A stretch of DNA of 64,000 bases from Warburgia ugandensis. Taxonomy: Eukaryota; Streptophyta; Magnoliopsida; Canellales; Canellaceae. Positions 33,234 through 45,471 of this stretch are shown here, in pieces; positions within the stretch are counted from its first letter, which is position 1, and the number at the start of each line of letters is the position of its first letter. The stretch covers positions 53,957,136 to 54,021,135 of the forward strand of contig CP141136.1 of assembly GCA_035236585.1 (NCBI GenBank), in the 5' to 3' direction. Made by a program: the position numbers and the translations under genes. The notes below the pieces were generated by a model, which ran no database searches, was not told the origin of the DNA, and saw nothing but the letters and a program-made list of their open reading frames with translations.

Positions 33234-36200
33234 TCTATAATGATCCTAATTTTTAAATTCTATTTTAGATTATAAATAGAATTTTTATAAATATAATGGG
33301 AGAAACTTCATATTTAGGTTCAACTGAATTGACCTTTTGAATAACATTAAATTGGACCCCAATACCTTCTTATTTGGATTGTACTCGAAAAGACGGATCA
33401 AACGACACTAATTTTACAGAAATCGGAGTTTGGATGGAAGAGATATGTGGAGTTAAATATTTAAGGGTATTTTTGAAAAAACAAAAAACAAAAAAAACAA
33501 ACTGCCTTAAGATGGTTGGGGGGTGATGCCATATTTGATACCGGCACCTCCCCCTCTTAAGTGAATCAAGAACAGACCATTAGGTCTGTCCTCGAACCAA
33601 ACATACATGACGGAGAGAAAAAAAAAAAACCCAATGGGGAGGAAGAAGAAAAGGAGGAAAAGAGAAGAGAGGAGCCCGACGAAGGAAAAACCTAGCACAC
33701 TGGTGGGAGCAAGAAGAAGAAGGAGAAATAAGGGTTTTGGGTCTGCCAAATTTACAGGTTGTCGCCGAAGATGACACCGGCTTGGATTGACGATCCAAGC
33801 CAATCATGTTGTCTAGCAAGACAAAACAAAGAAAAACCATAGGATTATTAGGGAATTCGATGAGATTTGGGTTGTCGATCGAGGAGGAGACAGTGTGCGA
33901 CAAGCTCAAAAAACCCTACAGGTGAAAATGATGACCAATCCAGCTCATCCAATGGTGGAAAATGCATGGAATCATTCTTAAGAGGTAAGATCTATAAAAC
34001 CCAACTCTTGATTTTTTATTTTTGGCTAAATCCGTATGGTTTTATGCCAAATCTAAGTTTAGGGATAATCTAGCCATCCATTTTCTAATCTAAGCTTAGG
34101 GATAGGTAATTAAAGACTTAATGTAGCTTAGATCACATAAAATTTGTAGATCTAGGCCGGAAACCAATCAGACAATTGCAGCTGTCTGATCGAGCACTAT
34201 TTGCATAGTAACTTCTTGATGTCTAATCAATGATCAGATGCCACTGATGAGTTCTGGAGCATTAAATTAACTAAGATATTCCATAAATTGAAGATTTAGA
34301 TAAAAATTCATCGAATAAATCTAAACTATTCAATTGCACTGTAAAGGAATAAGGCCTGACAAAGGTCTAATTGGTGATCAGAGGCCACCATCGCATACCT
34401 TGACTTTTATTAGGCTAAGATACTTTGAAATTGTAAGATCATTGTGCAAATTTTTAGGAAACTGAGAAATTGTATGAAATTTGAGGGTTTAATCTGAACA
34501 GTAGGATTATGTTCAGATGAATAATCTAATATACAAATGGTGAAGGACACTCAGACATGAAGTCCTCAATTGTGTTGTAAATGCTTCTTGAAAAGAGCGT
34601 GAAAAGGCAAATTTTATACACTAATTAGATTTAAGCATGATTTATATGCTTATATGATTCTATGTTGATGTGGGGATTCAGATGTTGGATGTACTACACA
34701 GTTTCAGGTGTGGTTTGACTAAATTGAAGTTAAGTTTAAAGCTAAACCTAAAAGGGAAGAACTGGTGGAAAATTCGCAAAGGAGGTAGGTGGTTTTAACC
34801 TCTATTGCCATTAAGAGTTTAACTAATCAAATCGTTTGATTATCATGTTTTCTATTCGAGGTTACTTGATTTTCATGAGAATTACATTACATCATGTCAC
34901 TGTGCTTTCCGCTTTAAAAGAATGCTATATTTGCAAATGCGGTATGTGTGATTATGTATGTATGTATGTATGTATGTATGTATGTATGTATGTATGTATG
35001 TATGTATCTTCATAACTATGATGCACATTTTATATGAAGAATGAAAGTGATGTCATTCCTTCGATTACGTGCATTGTGTGTTTTTGAAAGAAATGATTTC
35101 ACTTAAAATGCATCAATCCCATGCTTTGAGATGCATTAAAGAATGCATGATTTTGCATGACATATATATTATATGATTTAAGATCATTTGGGATTGAGAT
35201 ATGTCTTTGTTCAAGCTAATGAGATTGTGGTCACTATGCTGAGAGGTTTTACGAGTTTGGCCTCCCAGCCTCTAACCACCAAAGGTAGTAGGTATCCATG
35301 CCCAAAGAGGCATCTAGTTTCTTGACTGTTGTGGTATGAACAACCATTGGAGGTGGTCATGGCACCCTTTCAAGACATATTCATAGTCGCCGTGGAGGTT
35401 ACGATGGCTATTCTCCAAATACCGGAGAGACACGCTTAAGTGATCTGGTCATGAGTATAGTGTACCATAGGATTTCTGTTTTGTGACCCCACGTAAATGG
35501 GCTTGATGATGGTCTTTAGATGAGTACTCATGACTAATCAGTTAATGTGTTCGCTGGGGTGCATATGTGCATGTGGTGTTGTCGGTTTGCGATTGCCGAC
35601 ATTCGCTGTTTAACCGATGACTACTTTGAGGATCTTATGGTGTTTGATTTATCAAGTTAGATAGTAGATCCTTCACATAGTTCTCAAGTTATGTTTACAT
35701 GTGATTTTAGGATATATTCTATATTACAATTTACTTGAGATTACTATAATGATTCAACCATTTGAAAAATGCATGCTTCAAGTTGTACATATTTTATATG
35801 GATACTATTGGAAATGTTTTAGCATGAAACTGGGGAATTGAGATTGAAAAACGACTTTAATCATGTTTCTTATCTTTGATTTGTTTATCATATTCTTTAG
35901 AAATTGCATGAAAAATGATTTGAGATGCTATTGTAAAATTGCATGGAAAACTTGGTAAAATAGATGTGAAACTACCTACACAAGCGCAAGCTTACTAAGA
36001 CATTGTAAATTGTTTACAATGTCATAGGTTTGAAGGATTAGAAGAGGGGAAAGAAAGCAAAAGACTTTGCTAAAGATCTCGAGATGACTAAATAGGTATA
36101 ACAAGTAAGTTTGAAATGTGGTTAATGATTTATTAAAGTAATATTTGGATTTGATATAACTTTACTATATGGACATATGGATTAAAGTGGTAATGGTGTG

Positions 36201-36601
36201 GATGTGACTGGATTGATCCTGGTCATGAATTTTAATTTGGTTAAGTTTTTTATTTTCAAAATATAAAGTTATGTATGTAAATGTGATGGGATGGAGACGG
36301 AGTCTCCATTATCCTTTTATTTATCAAAATTGTGTTTATCAGGTACTTTGCAATTACATGCGTTAAATGTTTAATATTCAAAAAATAAAGGAAACTCTGG
36401 CGAATTTTCAATAGAAATGTAATGCTCATTTTGCTTATAATCCTTTTTGAGAAAAGAAAAATGACACTCGAGTTTTTTAGAAAAGGATCTTTTCATGAAA
36501 AATATTTTCCACTGTTCATTTTCTAAATACTTTTACAAACTAAGGGGCCAACATTTCAAAATGAATTACAAAAATGTATTATAAAAACTCGGGTCTTTAC
36601 A
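33234..36601 (-). mobile_element. ~3-kb LTR-like repeat, copy 1 (inverted)
   Basis: Its complement starts TGTAAAGACCCGAGTTTTTA, matching starts of the copies at 40444 and 45472. Matching blocks occur in inverted order: the (A/G)CTTAAGTGA(A/G)(G/T)-GATACC promoter-side block near 33530-33560, the TGATCAGATGCCAC block near 34230, and the gene-like ACCAAAGGTAGTAGGTATCC block near 35280. The left boundary is estimated. A (TATG)n tract occupies 34953-35007. No ORFs of note. Confidence 0.65.
34953..35007. repeat. (TATG)n microsatellite
   Basis: About 13 tetranucleotide units. Confidence 0.95.
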
Positions 36602-37783
36602 TCTTCTAACCAAGTTGGGAGGATTCTTGGTAGAAGGAAGGAGCTTAGCTCCTCTCCTTCCCCGTCCCTCTAGAGGAGACTTTAATCTACCTCAAATGCT
36701 ATTCTACAAAGCAAGAAACTTACTCTAGAAAGTAGGAAGGTAAGAAATTAAGCTTAAAAGCCTATTCTATATGCAAAACTAACAGAAAAATTTAATAGAG
36801 AAAGGCAAGAAATTACACCTGATTAGGCAAAGAATACCAAAAAACCAATGTAGAGATATTTTAAGCTCTTAAACATGCTCCAAGGAAGACTCTCTTTGAA
36901 AAAAAAAATTGAATCAGAACTCCCCTCAAGGTAATGTAGCCAAGTATATCACTCTTTTTCCCCTCAAATAGAGTTTTTCAAGTCTCTTCTAAGCCATGAA
37001 AACTTCTTGATGGATTTTTAAGAATGAAGCAACCTTTGCCCAAGCATTTCCTTGCTTTGGTCTTAGAAAGCACTCCTTTGTATAGGCTTCCAAGGGATAG
37101 CTCTAGCCAATCAAATTGGTACATCCTTCTTTTTTTATAGTTGTCTATGTCATGCCGTCACATTACTTTATGTTGTGCTATGATCTTGAGTTATGTGCCC
37201 ACATGGACACTTCATTACTTTCTTATAGTTATGTGTGTACATTTTAGGTCATCTAACTACAACATAGACTATCCAAAGGGGACACATGTCTTCATTTTGC
37301 AACTCGCAAAATGAATCATGTCGTCACATGAGCTAATGTTACAAGGTTGCATGCTCTTTCTTCCTTTGTTGAATATTTTTCATGCTCTTTAAGGTTAAAG
37401 GTTTTTTAACTAGATATCCTTTAAATTCCAAATATATAGAGTGTTTAGAAGTAAGATATACTTTAACTTTAACTTATGATGATTAAGGTAGAGTTAAAAT
37501 TTTAACGTATACCAATGCACCACTCTGGCCAAAAGTGTATTAATGATTCATAGCTCAGGCTGCCAAGGACACATGTTTTATACTCCCATTAGAAGTCATG
37601 TTCCTTATATTGAATCCTCATTGATGTTGACGAATGCTCTCTATAAACAATTTCCAAAAAGGGTGGTGGCACCTAGAGTCTTGGGATACTTTGAAAAAAT
37701 TCAATGGATTTCTTCTACAACTCTTTAACAGATTTTAAATGTCTTGATGCTTCAATCTATGATTTTCCCAAGTAAAATTTGAA
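36602..37783. other. Intergenic or element interior, no recognised feature
   Basis: Non-coding sequence between copy 1 and the minisatellite. A short ORF at 37543-37728 has no recognisable domain. Confidence 0.4.
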
Positions 37784-38822
37784 GATTTGAAAGCCTTTTG
37801 GTAGAGATTTCCTTATGCTTCTTCACCTAAAGATTCTGAGATGATTTTGTTGGAGGTGTCCTAGTGCTTCTTTGCCTGGGGATTCTTGGTAACCTTTGTT
37901 AAAGGTGGTCTGGTACCTGCTTGCCTAAGGATCCTTGGCAAACTTTGTTCAAGGTAGCCTAGTGCTTCTTCACCTAGGGATTCTTGGACTTTGTTGGAGG
38001 TGGCCCAGTCCTTCCTCACCTTAGGATTCTTGGCAAACTTTGGTCAAGGTGGCCTAGTACTTCTTCACCTAGAGATTCTCAGAGGATTTTGTTGGAGGTC
38101 GCCTGGGGATTGTCGGAGGATTTTATCATAGGTGGCCTAATGCGTATTCACCTAGGGATTCTCAACAAATGTTAGTCAAGGTAGCCTAGTGCTTCTTCAC
38201 CTAATAGATCTCGGCAAACTTTATTCAAAGTAGCCTACTGTTTCTTCGCCTAGGAAATCTTGGAGGATTTCACTGAAGGTGACCTATTGCTTCTTCAAGA
38301 ATTCTCGAAAACATTATTCAAGGTAGCTTAGTGCTTCTTCACTTAGGGATTCTTAGAGGATTTTATGGGAGATGGCCTAGCACTTATTAACCTAGAGATT
38401 CTCATCAAACATTTTTCAAGGTGGGTTAGTGCTTCTTTGCCTAGGGATTCTTAGCGAATTTTGCTAGAGGCAGCATAGTGCTTCTTCACCTAAGGATTCT
38501 TGACAAACTTTGTTGAAGGTGGCCTAATGCTTCTTTGCCTAGGGGTTCTTGGAGCATTTTGCCAAAGGTTCTCTATTGCTTCTTCACTTAGGGACTCTTG
38601 GTTTAGCACTTCTTTGCATGGGGATTCTCAACAAACTTTAGTCAAGGTGGTCTAGTGATTCCTACAAGATTTCGGCCACGAATGTCTTAGTGCTTCTTCG
38701 CCTAGTGATATTAGAAGATTTTCTCATGGTGCCCTGGTGCTTCTTCCGTTAGGATTCATGACAAACTTTTGTTAAGGTGGCCCAGTACTTCTTTGCCCAA
38801 GGATTCTTGGTGGATTTTCCCT
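37784..38822. repeat. 49-bp minisatellite, about 20 copies
   Basis: The unit GATTCTTGGCAAACTTTG then TTCAAGGTGGCCTAGTGC and TTCTTCACCTAGG repeats. GATTCT starts at 37832, 37881, (GATCCT) 37930, 37979, 38025 and 38074, giving an exact 49-bp period with small indels. An alternate half-unit has GGAGGATTTTGTTGGAGGT. A 49-bp period is not a multiple of three, so it is not a coding repeat. Confidence 0.92.
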
Positions 38823-40443
38823 GCTTAAGCCGATTGAATTGGTGGAGCACTACCTATGTTGCCCTTGTAAAAAATGTAGGCTTGATTGCTGAGGAGGCTT
38901 CCAACTCCGACCCAAACATCCTTTACCTTCACTTGGTGAGATTCTCACCATTTTTTAGTCTCTTTGTTTTCTTTATTATCTTGCTAATTTTTGCATTCCC
39001 TGTAGTTTTGGACGTGTGAGAATTTTCTCACTCTTGCCCTGCACATCATGATGTAACACCAATCTTCCTAGCATTTTTGGCTAGCATTCTTCTTACCTAA
39101 CAGAGGTTCCCATGGACCACGAAGATGATAGCATTCTTTTTACCAAGAGGACAAAAGGCCTAACAAAGCTGTCAGATGTGGATAAGAATGAATGGGCCTG
39201 TGGCTAGAGGCTACCAAGAGGAGATCTAGAATATTGATGTGAGTGTGAATCCTTGACTTACACATTGACTTTTCATTTCTTTAACAAATTTTCATTTTTT
39301 CTTTTGCAAGTCATTTAGAGACCTTGACAAGGATGTCCCTTCATTTTGGAGTCAGGTTCAGCAACTCCTAGCAGTAGTAGCAATGATGTGAGGTTTGATG
39401 CAACCTTGACTCATGATGAAACATGGCAGGTGATGCTTTGCATACTTTAATTCCATGGTTGATTTCCTAAGGATTGTTCCTACTGGTGCCTTTTGGAGAG
39501 AATCTTGAAGCAAGTGAGGGGTCAGGGAGAGAGATATGTGTCCCACAAACCCCTATGGCCCTCTAATAATGGACCCTAGTGCAAGTGATTTGATGGCTCT
39601 TTGTCCTAGCTACCCTCTTGAGGGCTTCTTTCTCCATCCAAGAGTTATGCTACTTTCTACTCCCTATAACTCATGCCCTCAGTGGCATAGGTAAGGGTTC
39701 CCTTTTCCTCCTCTTTTTTATTAATTCTTGATTTATTTGAAACTTTTTTTTAACTTGTTTAGTCTCATTTCTAGACCTTGGCGATCCAAATTGGGCACCA
39801 AGATCCTACTCAGGAAGCTCTCCGAGCTGGTTGATAATATTGCTTCTCAGAGATAGGTGCTCCAGGTGCCTCAAGAGTTTGTCGCCCTACCCCTTTCACA
39901 TCCAAGGATTCAGTTTCAAAGCAGCACACTCCACTTGAGAGGATGGACATATTGGGTTGTTCTATAGCCAATCAAGGTAGAGCCTTGCATGCAGAGGTAG
40001 CGATGTTGTTTTTAGGGTTAGAGCACTTTCTCTTCTTCCCGTGATGGCTACATGAGTGATGGAGACTTCATTGAAGAGGTAGCTCTTCCCCCTCTCCTAT
40101 TTGTGACTTCTCAACCTGTGAGATATCCAAGACTGTGTGGTAAGCATTTGAAATCTTTTTCTTTGATTTTGGCCTTTCTTAGCTTCATCTCATTCTTCCT
40201 TGTGGTGTTGACAAGTGCCAATAGAGAACTTTGATGCTTTCTTGGAGTAGTTCCAGCACAGTCATTAGCATGCCCGCCAGCTATCATCTCAGGCAAAGAA
40301 CTTTCTCAAGATGTTCTTTTTTATTTCTTTTATGTATGAGTGTTAACTTAACACTTTCCTCCTATATTCTAATTCATAATAGAGCTCATTAGTAGGACCT
40401 GGCAGAGCTTTGAGAGAGAAATTGGGTCTTAGAGGAGGTGGAG
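38823..40443 (+). other. Gene-like remnant between minisatellite and LTR-like repeat
   Basis: Exon-like patches are separated by T-rich stretches with intron-style borders: GGTGAG near 38936 to CTGTAG near 39004, GTAAGG near 39691 to TTTAG near 39760, GGTAAGC near 40138 to TTAG near 40180. It ends in a purine tract (GAGGAGGTGGAG) directly before TGTGGCG at 40444. No protein family was recognised. It may be a captured host gene piece or a degraded extra ORF. Confidence 0.35.
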
Positions 40444-41352
40444 TGTGGCGACCTGGGTTTTCATATGTATTTTTAAATACAAGACTAATCCCTAATGCTG
40501 GATCGATCCAATTTGAATTCATTTTTGTCAAAACAATGTAATGCAGCGGAAAATCTTTTCTTTTAAATTCACTTTGAAAAGCCTAAGTGTCATTTTCTTT
40601 TCTCAAAACAAGGATTCTAGGTGAAATGAGAGCTCATTTCTACCAAAAATATGGCAGAGTTTCACCTGTTTTTTGGACATATGACATTTAACGTATGTCA
40701 TTGCGACGTACCTGATAAACATTCATTGACATTTTAAAACATAAATGAAGACTATGTCTCCTTTTCATACATCTAATAAAATAAAAATAATTTACATTAA
40801 CAAAATACAACCAGAATCTCCACAGTACAACCCAATCACATAAGTCTTCCAAATTCCCATAATTACATACAATGCAGTCTTTTTCTCATCTCTAACACCA
40901 TAATTTCTAACACAAACCATTTCTTACCTTTCCTTATTGAAAGCTTCCGTTGGCGCACTCTGGTCAACAAAATAGCTCTTATTGGTTGAGAATCCTCTAC
41001 TTTGAGATATTGTCAACATGCCAAACCTGCTACAATTCTCTGTATCTGAGGCATTGCAAACCAAAGCAATGCCTCAACAAAGATGCAATTATATATAACA
41101 AAATCATAATTTAGCATATAAATCAATTGTTCATACTGCATCATGCAAAACAATAATCAGTTACAATATAGTCTGAAATATGTCAAGTATTTACCATAGT
41201 AATGAATTTATAACACATTCCACATAACAAAAATCCATTTGAGAATAATTTCAGTAGACTACTAATAAGAAGAAATCTCAGTGCACCATACCAAAATAAC
41301 TTTTTCTTAAATCACAAAGTATGCAAATACATGCCAATATTGTTTGTTTTCT

Positions 41353-41780
41353 AGGAGATGGGTTACCCACAGTCACTGGTCACAACTTTGTATCATACGG
41401 AGGGAGATGGGCTACCCACAGTGGACCTCCTTAGAATGCGTCATAATACTATCATCTATTTGGGAGATAGGCCACCCACAGTCATCGACCATGGCTTACA
41501 TTTCTGCCAGGAGATTGGCTACCCACAGTCACTAGCTATAGTCATAATATTATCCTCTTCTTAGGAGATGGGCTACCCATAATCACCAATCAAGGATTTG
41601 TTTCATATGGAGGGAGATGGGCTACCCACAGTTGACCTCCTCTGAACGCATCCTTCCATGATCAAAGTATATATTAGACACAATATTGTACTCTTTGACG
41701 GAAATGGGCTACCCACAGTCATGCCTCAAGTATTTTTTCTAGCTAGGAGATGGGCTAACCACAATCTCTGGTCTAGAACG
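41353..41780. repeat. GGAGATGGGCTACCCACAGT minisatellite, ~8 copies
   Basis: Cores lie near 41354, 41403, 41463, 41508, 41564, 41613, 41703 and 41756, mostly 46-60 bp apart with one 90-bp gap. Spacers are alternately CACTGGTCA-like and GGACCTCCT-like. It is absent from the equivalent part of the other two copies of the repeat. Confidence 0.88.
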
Positions 41781-42997
41781 TGCCTTGTCATGAACAAACA
41801 AATGGACTGAAGCATCATAATATAAAATATGTGTTTACACATGAGCAATTTAAACATGATTCAATTTTAGCATGCACATTTATCTTATTTTTGGCATAAA
41901 CTAAAAAAACTTGTTCCAGTTCTTGAAATTCATATACAAATACATATATAGTGAAAATCTTAACAATCTTAATTCCACCTACCTCAAATGGTGCTCTTCT
42001 AGTTCACTAACACGAATACTTTATTTAGTTCGAGTACGTGCTCCCAATTAGTCACACCTTTGTAAAAATACAAACACACATTCAGATATACAATTCTAGG
42101 ACTTCTCTTAGCTTCCTTAGTATGAAAGTTCCCTCTAAGTGAGCTCCTGGCATTATTTAGCACAAGGCAAAGTGACAATGCTTATTACTATGCCAAGAAC
42201 ATTTCATTAGTTATTGGTTGATAGCTAATTGAATGACCAATGATTATTAGATTTCTAATCCATGCCATTGGCCCTGGATTGAATATTCACCATTCATCTT
42301 AAGTAACTGTAAGTTACTTTTATTGTTTAGTGGCTTTACATTTTTTGAGTATCTTAACTTAATAAAGGTTAGGGTACATAATGGTGGCATCTGATCACCA
42401 ATCAGAAATTGCCAAGTCCTTATTCCTCTACTGTCCGATTGGACGACTTAGGTTTTTCCAATCAATTTCAATCTAGACTCTTCAATATGTGCCATATCCT
42501 AACAATTTCAATGCTTCAGAACTCATCCATGGTGATTGATCGTTCATTAGACATCCCAAAGTTACTGTGCAAATAGTACCTGATAGGACAGCTGAGATTT
42601 GTTCGATCGACTTTCAGTCTAGATCTGCTATCTCCATTGAATTCAAGCTATATTAAATACTTACTTACCTAATCATAGATTCAAATTAAGAAATGAATGG
42701 TTAGATCATCCCCAAACTTAGATCTAGCATGAAACCTTATGCATTTAGGAAAATACAACATATCAACATTTGGGTTTTTCAGATCTTACCTTTTGGGATT
42801 GTTATTATGCTTTTCCCCCTTTGGAATGGGCTAGATTGGCTCCGATCCATCAGAAACCCTCCAAACCTAGGTGTGCGCTTCGATTCGAAATATAGATCAT
42901 CTCGGATTTCCCCTCAAACTTAGGGGTTTTGTTCACCTCTCTAAGTTGAACAAAATGATCAGCTCTCCTGTGACTTTGAAAAATCCAACGACCCTTC

Positions 42998-43053
42998 ACT
43001 GTGTTTTTCTTCTTCTTCTTCTTCTTCTTCTTCTTCTTCTTCTTCTTCTTCTT
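42998..43053. repeat. (CTT)n microsatellite
   Basis: About 18 CTT units within copy 2 of the long repeat. Confidence 0.95.
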
Positions 43054-43544
43054 TGGCATGGGGGGTTTTCCGATGTGCAAATCCTGCCCTCACCTCTCTT
43101 CTCTCCTTTCTTCTCCTCTCCTCCTCTTTCTTCCTTGTCCGGTCTCCCTCTTTGTCGGGTTTTCTTTCATTTTCTAGTTTGTCAGGTTTTGGGAAGAAAT
43201 AGACCCAATGTCTATCGAGTTCACTTAAGTGAGGGGGGTGCTTGTATCAAATATGGCCCCCTTCATTTTAGCATTTCATCTTTTTTTTTTTATATATCTT
43301 ATTTTTATAGAAATAACCCTCTTATTCAAATCTTCATATCTTCTCCATCCAAACTTGGTGTCGTTTGAATCGTCTTTTTGAGTATTATCCAATTATAGAG
43401 GTCTCAATACTAGATTAGATGTCTATCTAGTCTTTCACTTATAAAACTCAAAAAATATGAATTTAATATGTTTTTTTCATCCTAATTTAATAATTTTCAA
43501 ATTTCACTAAATTTGAGATTTAGAAATTATGGATATTACATTAA

Positions 43545-44140
43545 TGTGAAGCCTTGGGCCAATGAGGGTGGGCCAAAAGAAGGCTGGCAGGCTTCTAGGC
43601 TAGGGTGAAGGATAAAGAGTTAGTCTCACATCACCTGGGGAGAGGAAACTGGACTATTTATAAGAGTTCGTGAAAATTTAATACTCACAACACATTTTTC
43701 CTGGGAAACCGGGGAAGAACAAAGCTGTGAGGGGTGTATGGGCACCCAAAAGTGGACAATATTGTGACTATTGGAACCTAGAGTGTTACAAATGGTATCA
43801 GAGCCAGTTCCCTTCCTGATGTGGTGGATAGCTGCATGTGGGCGCTCAGTGATTGAGGCCACGCAAGGACGCATGTTCCTTAAGAGGGCAAGATGTGAAG
43901 CCTTGGGCTGATGAGGGTGGGCCAAAAGAAGGCTGGTAGGCTTTTAGGCTAGGGTGAAGGACAGAGAGTTAATCCCACATTGCCTAGGAAGAGGAAACTG
44001 GGCTATTTATAAGAATTCGAGAAACTCTAACAATCACAATGCATTTTTCCTAGGAAATAGGGGGAAAACAAAGCCGTAAGAGGTGTATAGGCGTCCCAAA
44101 GTGGACAATATTATGACTATTAGAACCCTGGGGTGTTACA
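43545..44140 (+). mobile_element. TRIM-type mini LTR element, complete structure
   Basis: LTR 1 43545-43790 (246 bp) and LTR 2 43894-44140 (247 bp) both run TGTGAAGCCTTGGGC... to GTGTTACA. Between them are a primer-binding site (AATGGTATCAGAGCCAG at 43791-43807), about 90 bp of spacer, and a purine tract (AAGAGGGCAAGA). Each LTR has a CTATTTATAAGA promoter-like box. Total 596 bp with no coding capacity. Flanks ATTAA and TGGAG do not match, so no target duplication is visible. Confidence 0.88.
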
Positions 44141-45471
44141 TGGAGTGTATGTGATAGTTAGCTCTTATCTTGAGGATATAGGAGGATCTCTAGATGGAAA
44201 TGTTGTGAATGAGTTCTTAGGAGTGAGCATAGAGGTAATCTTAGGATCTTTAGCAATATAGATTCTTCTATGTGATAAAGGACATCTCTTCTCTAATGCG
44301 GGGAATGCTTCCTAATGGAGTTGTTGAGTAGATGCCATTCAAAGCTAGAGCCCAAATTGGATGGGAGCTGAAATTGTAAATAGGAAATGAGGAGGTCAAG
44401 AATGAGGTTGAGGAGAGTGAGAAGCGGATCATGATTGAGCTATGTCATAATTTATTTTATTTAACAAACTAATAAACCTTGTTATTATGGATTTGGATTG
44501 TTATTTCTTTTTATGGATTGCGTGGATTGATTTTTGTTTAGGGATGATCTTAGATTGCTTCTTTCTTCTTTTTCTTCATATGTGGATTGTTTTTCTTGAA
44601 GAAATTTGATCAATCGATCAATTTGATACAATTTCATGAAGAAGAATGTGCTATCACACTAGAGTTGTGCAACCATTAGAGAGATTATGTGGTCTCCTTT
44701 TAGGGCTTCCTGTGGCTGGTACAGGGAACACCTATCCCAAGGTCACTTTACATGGTATGTGCTCTCACATGATAGAGATCATATGGTAGAATGATGTACT
44801 ATTAGTGACCATTTTGGACTTCTTTTGATGCATCTGTTTGCTATCATGTGACATGGAACTTGCCCATTATGGCTCTTTCTGTTTAGTTTTGCCCAATAAA
44901 TGTTTGTTATCTCCCTTAAATTGTATAGAACGTCTATTTCTTTCTAATGGCTTATGTAGAATATGACTTCCCTTTCCATGATCTAGATACTGGTTGAATG
45001 ATTACTTTGAATTAGAAATGATGAACTTCAACTATTTTGGTTTGAGATACATTCAATCAAGGCTCAATCATTGAGTGGATTAGGAGTTCTTGTGTACATG
45101 TTACTAATTCTAGAATACAGAAGCTTGAGTCTTTAGGTTTTCCTTAGGTAAGCTTTGCCCCTTAATTGAAGAGTTTGCCAACCTCTTAGGTGTTAGGTAT
45201 TGGGGTCCCTTAGTCAAGTTTTCACTAGATGAATCTCCAGAATACATGTTGACTTCAATTCCTTCTAATGAGGCCACATGGTTCTTAAGATGAGAGTATC
45301 TTGGTGTAAACAAGTTTGATTTCTAACATGGATGATTCCTCTCACAATATAGAGTTTCTAGTGTGTGACAATGCCTTTCTTCATTGCTGGTACATGCGTC
45401 TCTTCTTTTATACCAAAGGTGGTATGTAGACGTGCACTTAACTAAAGTAGTTGAAAGAATGTGAGCTGGTG
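44141..45471. other. Unidentified sequence between TRIM and copy 3
   Basis: No recognised domain. By position it could be the 3' interior of the element whose LTR is copy 3; GTGAGCTGGTG precedes the LTR start. Confidence 0.35.

Larger units (their letters stand above)
40444..43540 (+). mobile_element. ~3.1-kb LTR-like repeat, copy 2
   Basis: Starts TGTGGCGACCTGGGTTTTCA right after a purine tract and ends GGATATTACA, so the termini are TG...CA. Orientation is taken from the purine tract. Homologous blocks are shared with 33234-36601 (inverted) and 45472-48457 (direct). It contains a private minisatellite (41353-41780) and a (CTT)n tract (about 42999-43052). No partner LTR with matching interior was identified. 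Confidence 0.68.

Noticed and set aside
43894-43960. Hammerhead-ribozyme-like CTGATGAG in the TRIM LTR (retrozyme idea)
   Set aside because: After CTGATGAG the sequence GGTGGGCCAAAAGAAGG does not give a stem II closed next to the required GAAA, and LTR 1 has CAATGAG instead. No hammerhead core is supported.
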